A stretch of DNA of 64,000 nucleotides. Origin: Balanoglossus misakiensis. Taxonomy: Eukaryota > Hemichordata. Both the position numbers and the translations under genes were made by a program. The DNA lies in NCBI GenBank assembly GCA_040954595.2, contig CM082588.2, forward strand, positions 3,968,001 to 4,032,000. The letters are read 5' to 3'. Below, piece by piece: positions 1-8,000 of the stretch. Position 1 is the stretch's first letter; every line of letters begins with the position of its first letter. The notes below the pieces were generated by a model, which worked only from the letters and a program-made list of their open reading frames with translations, did no database searches and was not told where the DNA came from.

Positions 1-305
1 GGTGGCGACGTGAAAATGTCAAGCTCAGATTCGCGTATGTAAGAACTGATAGCTTTGTCGTGAACAGTCAGTGGTGTTGAACCAATTAGTTGACTATAAA
101 TTTGCTCAGTTATTTTCTATCGTGTGCAGCAGTCAAGTGAATTTCCTCGCTTGGAAAAAATATCATACGCGATATTTAAAGATCAGCATTTGTTGCCTTG
201 GTTTAACAAGTTTTCAAGATGAAGTTACAAAACTTTTATGTGTAAACCACGCGATTTAACTTGGAGTTCAAAATTGTTTGTTGTTTATCATTCGATTTGA
301 AAGTT
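1..305. other. 3' flank of the GalNAc-transferase gene
   Basis: This AT-rich stretch lies downstream of the minus-strand glycosyltransferase stop codon and probably holds its 3' UTR. I see no canonical AATAAA on the minus strand here, so the polyadenylation site may lie outside the window or use a variant signal. No other gene or repeat is visible. Confidence 0.4.
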
Positions 306-2015
306 CTACGTGAACGTGTCCGGCTTTTCTTCAAATTCCCAATTTTTCCAGAAGCATAGATTATTTTCGAACAGGAGATGGGGGTCTCGCTTCCGTCTTG
401 CTTCGGTTTGAAATCGATACGGTCCGTATTTCTCCGTTTCCGTCCTGTTGTGGCCGATGGTAACATCGGTGCAGACGGCACTCTTGGCCTTGCCGACGGC
501 ATCCAGCCAAAATTCCTCGTGTCCGGCGTAAATGAAGCCCGGCTCGAAACCGATGCGTCGCATAACAGCCGTTTTCGCCATGAAAAAATTGTTCAACATT
601 TCGCCCCAGACGCATTGTGGGTAACCGGGGACTTTTCTCTGGTCGACGCCTATGGCGCTGTGCACGCCGGTCGCGCAGATCCCGTTATCCTCGTCCGCGG
701 CGAACTTGAACATGTAATCGAGCGATATCAAACGTTCAACCGGCGCTGACACAATGTCAAGTTCTAGGTCTTTGTCCTCCAGCTTTTCGAGCAAGAGCTC
801 CAGGCGGGTGTCGTCGGTGAACACAAAGTCGTCATCGGCGAACACGAAGAATTTTGTGCGCACCTGGCTCAGGGCTAGGTTCCTCCCTGCGAAACAGCCG
901 TCTCGGAACGGCATGGTGAAGTGCTTCACGTTCGGCTCGTCGACAACTTCGGGGAATTCCGAGTCGTCGGCGATGATTATAGGAACCGCCGGGTAAAACT
1001 TGCGCACGCTCGCCACGAACCTGTCCAGACAGTCGTACCGTTCGAAAGTCTTCGTGATGACGGTCACTTTGGACGCAATGTCGCCAGCCTCCCCAGGGTC
1101 GATCATGTCCGGCAGGGGTTGTCTCCGAATGTGGACGTTGATGAAATTACTGAAATTCAGAAAACTTATTTCAAGTCTGTCATATTTGTCCACGTGAAAG
1201 CAATTGCTAGTGTAAATTATTTTATCAATAATTTCATTAAGTCTATCCAGGTTCCCACCTGCAGTAGAAATGCCCAGCATATCTGTCTCGTCGCCTTGGA
1301 GACGGAAGCCATCCAAAAGCTCTGGTGCCAGATTTTCAGAAATGTGTAAACTTCCGAAATAATTTACAGACCGGATGATAAAATGTAGTTCGCGTTCGTC
1401 GTATTTCAACGCATGTATTACCGATTCATGGACGGATAACCCGACAACAGGGACTGCTTGGAACGGTTCAACTGTTATACCGCTGCCGACGTAGCTTAGC
1501 GGGGCCATCGCCAGACACTTCACCATCGGTTGCCGTTTCCTCTCAACTCCCTCCTCCCAGTCTTTTCCCTCGGCAAGGCGTCGGCGATTCACGTCGTTTT
1601 TCCAGAGCCACTTCGGGGGTTCGGGGCACTGGCATTTCAGGTGGAACTTGTCGGCCTGGTCGCGCAGTGACCGCTCCTCTGATTCGGTGAAGGCGTTCCG
1701 TTCCTTCAAGACGTCCGCCATCGACAGCGCAGAGGCCTCCGGCCAATCTTCAAAATCCACGTCCCCATCAGAATGCAAACCGTCGTTTGCAGACGACGTC
1801 ACCCCCGTGACGTTTCCCTGTCGGATGGCGAAATGGACGGCTTTTGGGTCCACGATACTTATACACGAGCAGTTTTGATTCGATATCAACACGGATATGT
1901 ACGCAAGAAACGTCACATTTAGTATCATTAAAACCAATAGAAATTTGTGTCTCTTAAACATAGACATAGCCATTGACCGCCGTATAAGATTCTGGATAGA
2001 AAGAAATACTACCAT
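306..2015 (-). CDS. beta-1,4-N-acetylgalactosaminyltransferase, B4GALNT1/GM2-synthase-like (GT12)
   Basis: One uninterrupted 569-codon ORF. A short basic cytoplasmic tail (Met15, Met17 and Met19 are alternative starts) precedes a hydrophobic anchor at about residues 25-44, giving type II Golgi topology. A stem and a GT-A catalytic domain follow. The catalytic part starts near KVTVITKTFERYDCLDRF and carries the metal-binding acidic triplet ADDDF at about 394-396 and a GHEEFW block at about 498-503, both typical of GT12 enzymes that add beta-1,4-GalNAc to glycolipid or glycoprotein acceptors. Length is close to human B4GALNT1 (533 aa). Vertebrate homologues have many exons, so the lack of introns is notable. 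It is divergent from SYF2, with 401 bp between start codons. The family is secure; acceptor specificity (ganglioside GM3/GD3, LacdiNAc or other) cannot be read from the sequence. Confidence 0.9.
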   Translation of the reverse strand: MVVFLSIQNLIRRSMAMSMFKRHKFLLVLMILNVTFLAYISVLISNQNCSCISIVDPKAVHFAIRQGNVTGVTSSANDGLHSDGDVDFEDWPEASALSMADVLKERNAFTESEERSLRDQADKFHLKCQCPEPPKWLWKNDVNRRRLAEGKDWEEGVERKRQPMVKCLAMAPLSYVGSGITVEPFQAVPVVGLSVHESVIHALKYDERELHFIIRSVNYFGSLHISENLAPELLDGFRLQGDETDMLGISTAGGNLDRLNEIIDKIIYTSNCFHVDKYDRLEISFLNFSNFINVHIRRQPLPDMIDPGEAGDIASKVTVITKTFERYDCLDRFVASVRKFYPAVPIIIADDSEFPEVVDEPNVKHFTMPFRDGCFAGRNLALSQVRTKFFVFADDDFVFTDDTRLELLLEKLEDKDLELDIVSAPVERLISLDYMFKFAADEDNGICATGVHSAIGVDQRKVPGYPQCVWGEMLNNFFMAKTAVMRRIGFEPGFIYAGHEEFWLDAVGKAKSAVCTDVTIGHNRTETEKYGPYRFQTEARRKRDPHLLFENNLCFWKNWEFEEKPDTFT

Positions 2016-2416
2016 TCGGGCGAAAATATCATTCGACGATCGACAAAAGGACCATAGGGCCTACACATATATTTGCGTGTAACAGGTGGCGGATTAACGC
2101 CGTTGCATATTATTCTCCATGGCAACCGTAGACAATGCAGAGCCCAGATTAACACGCGAGTTTTCTAGTTATGATCGGTTTGTGTTACAATTTAGCCTAC
2201 ACAGAATTCAAATACAATGAAACACAAGACGCTACAAAACAGGAAGATCAACCCAAATTGCTTGATATATTTTTCATTACAACCTCGAGATACACAAGCG
2301 CAAAATCAATGAAAACGTCGGTATTTCAGCAATTACAAACCGACTACAGAGGGCGCCAAGCCAGACCACCCAGCACAGCGAAATGCGCATGTGCAATGTT
2401 ACCAAAACCAAACAAG
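2016..2416. promoter_or_regulatory. Divergent promoter between B4GALNT-like and SYF2
   Basis: Only 401 bp separate the two divergent start codons. Near the SYF2 end there is an NRF1-like element TGCGCATGTGCA (2384-2395) and a YY1-type element AAGATGGCG (2414-2422) that contains the SYF2 start codon. Both are common in TATA-less housekeeping promoters. I saw no convincing TATA box. That both genes use this interval is inferred from geometry. Confidence 0.5.
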
Positions 2417-4389
2417 ATGGCGTCGGTGAGTAAAAAACACTTCCGCATTCACCATGTTCACGTTTATTTTGTCGTTTTTCGTGGCGGTACCTTAACGTCG
2501 AACCCTGAATTGAAGCTCAGTGTATGTCTGTTGATATAGAGTAGCCACCACGATGACAGGTTTATGTCGTTTGGGTATTTTCGTTCGGAATTCATTAAGT
2601 GTTGTTGCGATGTCGCAGTACATCATAGAAACTGTTCATATCATCTTCTTCCACTGGGTACACATTCCAGACATCATCAGTCAGTGGTCCATCCACGTCA
2701 GCGGGGCCGTCGAGCAGTGGTGAACAAACAGCAGCACAGAAGAAAGCGGAACGAATGAAGAAACTAAGAGCATTGCATCTCCGAAGGGTAAATATCAAAC
2801 AAGATTAGATTTTGTAGGCAAACACACACTGATCATGGGAGCAGACGCTTTCCAATCTCCCCATTCATGATTGTGATTGTTTACATGTACGTTTCTGTTG
2901 TCCAGAATGAAGCCCGTAAAATGAACCACGCGGAAGTGGTGGAGGAAGACAAAAGAAACAAGCTGCCGGCAAATTTTGAAGCCAAACGAAAACGAGCTGA
3001 ATGGGAGCTGGAAGACCAGAAGAAAAGAGCGGTAAGAGGGAAAGTTATCATTGGTGCTTTTCGTCACCAGTGTTAAAAGAAACACTCTGCCAGGATACCC
3101 AAAGTCAGTTCGAATTTCTACACTCAAGCCCTGTCAAGATTGTAGATTTTTGATGATGATGATGATGATTGGACACTATCTGATAGTATTGTTGGCATAT
3201 TTGTTTTAAAAGTTGTCTTGTATTTTTCCTATAGGAAGCAGAGGCAAGAGGGGAGGATTATGACCGCACGAAACTCCTGGAAATATCAGCAGAGGATGCA
3301 GAAAAATGGGATAAGAAGAAGAAAAAGAAGAACCCAGACCAGGGTTTTGCAGGTGGGAATATGGCGCAGGAATATTTGTGTTTTATAACAACTTGCAGAA
3401 TTTGCCGTCTATGTGGGTTTGACTGCAACACAAGCAGGTATCTTTATTGAGGGCGAATGCAAGGTTTCATGGAAGTCATTTTCTTGTGAAGTTGTTTTAA
3501 ATCACGCACAACTTGTTACAAGTGGAACTTGTGGGATATGTTGACATGTATTTGATTATTCCACTTACTAGATTACGAGCAGGCCACATTCAGGCAGTAT
3601 CAGAGACTGACAAAACAGATGAAACCAGACATGGAGAAATATGACGAAATTAAAGAAAAGATGTAAGTTTGTGTGCGTGTATGGGCGTGAGGGTCTGGAG
3701 GAAATGGACTACACATATTAAATTTCATTCATTGATTTTTATACTTTTTTGAAGATTCTTACTCATACTGTCACTTTTCTGTTGTTAACATTTGCCGTTT
3801 GTTTTCCAGAGGAGAAGATTTATATCCAACGGTTGATTCACTGCCACAGCATGAACACAAAGACACGGAAGCGGGCATTGATAGGATGGTAACAGACCTT
3901 GAAAAACAGTGAGTATTTTTTCTGTTATATTTGAGACCCAAAATGAGAATCCTGTCTCTTCCATGTTAACATGAGGCTTTCCTCTGGCTGATACCAACCA
4001 GATTGCAGGCAAGCAAGTCTCCCTGTGTTCCAGTTTCCAGTGAAATGCTTTTCCGCACCATGCAACCACATTGCAATATTTGATGAGAAATGTTGTTGTA
4101 AATGTGTTGACTGATGTCGATTTTATTGGTGTTCATATCAGTGCTCGATTGCCAGTACCATGAAAATGGATCTGGGAGTGTAAATCAATTGCATTGACAC
4201 TTTCTATTGAACTTTTCCTGCAGAATTGACAAACGAGCCAAGTACAGCAGGCGGCGGGCACACAACGACGAAGAAGACATCGACTACATCAACGAGAGGA
4301 ACATGAAGTTCAACAAGAAACTGGAAAGATTCTACGGCAAATACACCGCCGAGATCAAACAGAATCTGGAGAGGGGAACTGCAGTGTGA
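2417..4389 (+). CDS. SYF2: Pre-mRNA-splicing factor SYF2
   Basis: Seven coding exons: 2417-2425, 2671-2787, 2906-3031, 3235-3352, 3572-3662, 3810-3908 and 4224-4389. All introns are GT-AG with matching phases (0,0,0,1,2,2), giving 726 nt or 241 aa; human SYF2 has 243. The first exon codes only Met-Ala-Ser, followed by a Ser-rich linker. The conserved blocks appear in order: a basic helix ([19 protein letters not shown]), [57 protein letters not shown], and the near-invariant end [15 protein letters not shown] to [15 protein letters not shown]2 is a nuclear component of the NTC/Prp19-associated spliceosome. The protein is highly charged and largely helical. Its 3' end converges on the lectin gene. 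Confidence 0.97.
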
Positions 4390-4395
4390 AGCACT

Positions 4396-4405
4396 TTTAT
4401 TTATT
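4396..4405 (-). terminator. Candidate lectin-gene polyadenylation signal (two overlapping AATAAA, minus strand)
   Basis: Reading the minus strand downstream of the lectin stop (4742), the first canonical AATAAA pair is here, about 340 nt away and only 7 bp from the SYF2 stop codon. Using it would make the two mRNAs overlap in their 3' UTRs. Confidence 0.45.
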
Positions 4406-4656
4406 TATCTCGTGAGGCAAAGGTTTCTCATACAGCCAGTGAAACTGCAAGCATGTCTGCCTCTCACATGTTTGAGATCAGTAGAGATGAAACTACATTG
4501 GCTTTTAAATTACTGAGTCTGTTTTAGTAATTTTTTGTGTTTGAAAATATTTTATAAGAACCTTTGAGAGCATGAAAATCCAAGATATATCAGCTGATGT
4601 GTTAATTTTTTGTACAAGGATATAATTCAAATACATGTAACTGTTTAGAAACAAGA

Positions 4657-4666
4657 AATAAATAAA
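4657..4666 (+). terminator. SYF2 polyadenylation signal (two overlapping AATAAA)
   Basis: AATAAATAAA lies about 270 nt after the SYF2 stop codon and is the first good plus-strand signal. A transcript ending here would stop roughly 60-80 nt short of the lectin stop codon on the other strand. Confidence 0.55.
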
Positions 4667-4741
4667 TGATACAATTAAACACAACACAATACATGTAGTA
4701 TGTATGTTTGTATGCAAGTACACGTTATGTGTGTGTGTGAA

Positions 4742-5019
4742 TTATTCATTTGTTCTGAAATAAACATAACCTGCCATATTTAATAAGTCAGATTTTGAAT
4801 GATTCTCGCTGAACAGTGAGCATACTTTCTGTTCGATGACCTGGTCACTTTCCACATGAAAACTCTTACACTCGCTGTGGCTCAGACACTCCTGAGCGCA
4901 GGAAATATGCGAAGTGGTTCTGGTTGTGTACAGTGGACTGGCGTTGACGATGGCATCGCTCGCTTCCAAGAAGAACAGCCCAGATCTCCAGGCCCCACTC
5001 CGTGTTATGCTTGGAGCAG
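4742..5019 (-). other. PAN/apple-like C-terminal exon
   Basis: The last coding exon encodes 92 residues: RSGLFFLEASDAIVNASPL, then SHISCAQECLSHSECKSFHV, then VCSLFSENHS and MAGYVYFRTNE, then the stop. The C-x3-C-x6-C spacing followed by a lone later cysteine, and the terminal YVYF strand, fit PAN/apple domains, which mediate protein or carbohydrate contacts. It ends without a membrane anchor. Confidence 0.75.
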
Positions 5020-8000
5020 CTGTAAATAATAAATGAATGTGATATCGTTAAGGTGGAATGTGTCGCGAAAAAAACCCATCGAGACAGTGCCAAGAGCCAG
5101 GAGGACAATATGGTGTCATGGTGCAAGGGTTCATACATTATATTTCACACACGCTTCTCGCCAAACCGAATCATTGGATATACAAGTTATGTTTCACGAT
5201 CCTCGTTCACTGCACTAGCACTCTTTCCGAGTTTTCATGCTTTGTTTACATACCTGTTGTTGGTTCAACTGTGGATAAACGAGTTGTAGGTGGTGGAGTG
5301 GTTGTCACAGTGGTGGTTGGTGCTTCGGTTGTCATGGTGGTGGTTGGTGCTTTGGTTGTCATGGTGGTGGTTGGTGCTTTCGTTGTGACAGTGGTGGTTG
5401 GTGCTTCGGTTGTCATGGTGGTGGTTGGTGCTTTGGTTGTGACAGTGGTGGTTGGTGCTTCGGTTGTCATGGTGGTGGTTGGTGCTTTGGTTGTGACAGT
5501 GGTGGTTGGTGCTTCGGTTGTCACGATGGTGGTTGGTGCTTTGGTTGTCATGGTGGTGGTTGGTTCTTTGGTTGTCATAGTGGTGGTTGGTGCTTTGGTT
5601 GTCATGGTGGTGGTTGGTGCTTTGGTTGTCATAGTGGTGGTTGGTGCTTTGGTTGTCATAGTGGTGGTTGGTGCTTTGGTTGTCACAGTGGTGGTTGGTG
5701 CTTTGGTTGTCATGGTGGTGGTTGGGGCCTTGGTTGTCACAGTGGTGGTTGGTTCTTTGGTTGTCACAGTGGTGGTTGGTGCTTTGGTTGTCACGATGGT
5801 GGTTGGTGCTTTGGTTGTCACAGAGGTGGTTGGTGCTTTGGTTGTCACGCTTGTGGTTGGTGCTTTGGTTGTCACGATGGTGGTTGGTGCTTTGGTTGTC
5901 ATGGTGGTGGTTGGTTCTTTGGTTGTCACAATGGTGGTTGGAGCTTTGGTTGTCACGATGGTGGTTGGTGCTTTGGTTGTCACGATGGTGGTTGGTGCTT
6001 TGGTTGCTGGGGTGTAGTAAGGATGTGACATGAAGTGAAAAACGAGTCTGCCATACTTGGATGGGTGATTGTAATTTATAGGTCCCATGTTCACACATTA
6101 GAGATTATAATATACCAATTTCTGTATGTATGTGTGTGTGTCAGTCCGTGTGTGTATGTGTCATCAGATTTGAACATATATAATTTATTCAGATATGGGC
6201 AAAGGACATTAAAATACTCACTGGGGATTTCCATTTTGCAAATAAAGTCTCGCTTTCCACTGCAATCATCGTCGTAGAATTCTCCGTTGGAAACAGTAAC
6301 ACAGTCTACGGAGGAACCACCGTCCGGCTCGTTGTTGGACGATCCATAATACCAACTGGATGACGACGTGTGCCAATTGAGGTATGGGTTTGACTCACCG
6401 AAGATGTCTTTAAAGGTTCCTTCCGTAACGCTGTCTGTTATACCTACCCAGAACCTGTCACTGTGGGGAGGAATTCGTAGAGATGGGTATACAAAAATGA
6501 GAATTCCCCCCGACCCCACCCCCTCCCATAATAAACGAAAGCTCCCTTACCCAATATACGCTGCTGCAAATGTTTCTACATCTTCAACGGTGGTAGAATC
6601 AGCGAAGACGGCAAGTCTACCAAACTGATTTCGTACACAATAAGTGTCTGCTTGATCCCAAGACCGGCTCAAGTCTACAACTGTGTAAATGTACCCTTGA
6701 TATTCGTATTGCGGATGCCCTGTGTTTTTAATATTAAATATAGACAGGACAGATCATGTGTCAAGAAAGTGTGAGTAAGCAATAGATCATTTTCTGAACT
6801 CCACGAGACCATACGAGACCTGCACACAAGACAAACAACACATGGTCCATTCGTTTTAAAAGGCACAGTATTTACATTGTACAAGTTTTGTTAAACTCTG
6901 CACCTGTTCTAGTTTCACACAAAATTCATGTATATCATTTGGTCGACATCACTGCAACAAAACGAATTTTGATGACGAAGATGACGAATTCTGTTACGTA
7001 ATGAATTTTGGTGTTACGTAATGAAGTATGGCCTGCACATCCACACACCTGTTGGATACTGCTGCCCAGTCAGTTCACACACAAACTCCTGTAGGTCGCT
7101 ACAAACGAGGTCATAGAAGCACTGATATATGTGGGAGAGACCAACGCAATGCGGACCAGCGTAAGGCGAACTGGAAATCCACGGCAGAAATGTTGTCGTA
7201 TCCCCATAAACAGTTTGGTAGATGCCGTCGGTCGCCAGGTCATTGATGCCAATCCATGGTCTGCTGGTATGCTGGCTGCATTAGAAAGTAACATTCCGAG
7301 TAAGATGACAGCCTGAGCTGTATGTGAGCACCAAATGAGCCACTTCCATGGCCCTTGAGCGACCCGGTATTTTATTGGTAAGTAATCTTTACATTATTCA
7401 ATATTACATACAACATGCACCCTTTTGTAACAGACGAACTTGTCTTTGTTTTAGAATGCATTAGAGAGCAGAGTTTCCTTGTTGGTTAGTTACTTCAGAG
7501 CTAAAATTCAAAATAGTGATCTCGTTCGAAATGCAGACTTACTCTAAATACGGGAACTTGAAGATGCGCACTTCATAGAGCTCATAATCATCCGTTATTA
7601 CGGCCAGCGTTCCGTAACCGTTAGCAACACAGTAGTCACGTGCGTTCTGCCAGGTCATCTTCGTAGTTATCAAGGTGTATAGCGATCCGCCATATAGAAA
7701 TTGGTATATGCCTGAAATATTGATCAACCATTTCGTCATTCTACTCTAGAGAAATATAGAATACTGTACTTAGGAAAGCTCACACTGTATCAAAAGCACG
7801 GGGGGCCGGACGACACTCTGAAATAACACCTCGACCCTCGTATGTCATAAGTGATCACACTTGTCCCATAGTTCTTTGTAACACAACACAACACAACACA
7901 ACACAACACAACACAACACAACACAACACAACACAACACAACACAACGCAACACAACACAACACAACACTCACCAAGAGTTTCACACGTTGGAGGATAGG

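Noticed and set aside
5058-6017. 319-codon plus-strand ORF rich in Val/Gly
   Set aside because: It is the antisense reading of the Thr-rich minisatellite exon; a 27-bp period keeps opposite frames open.
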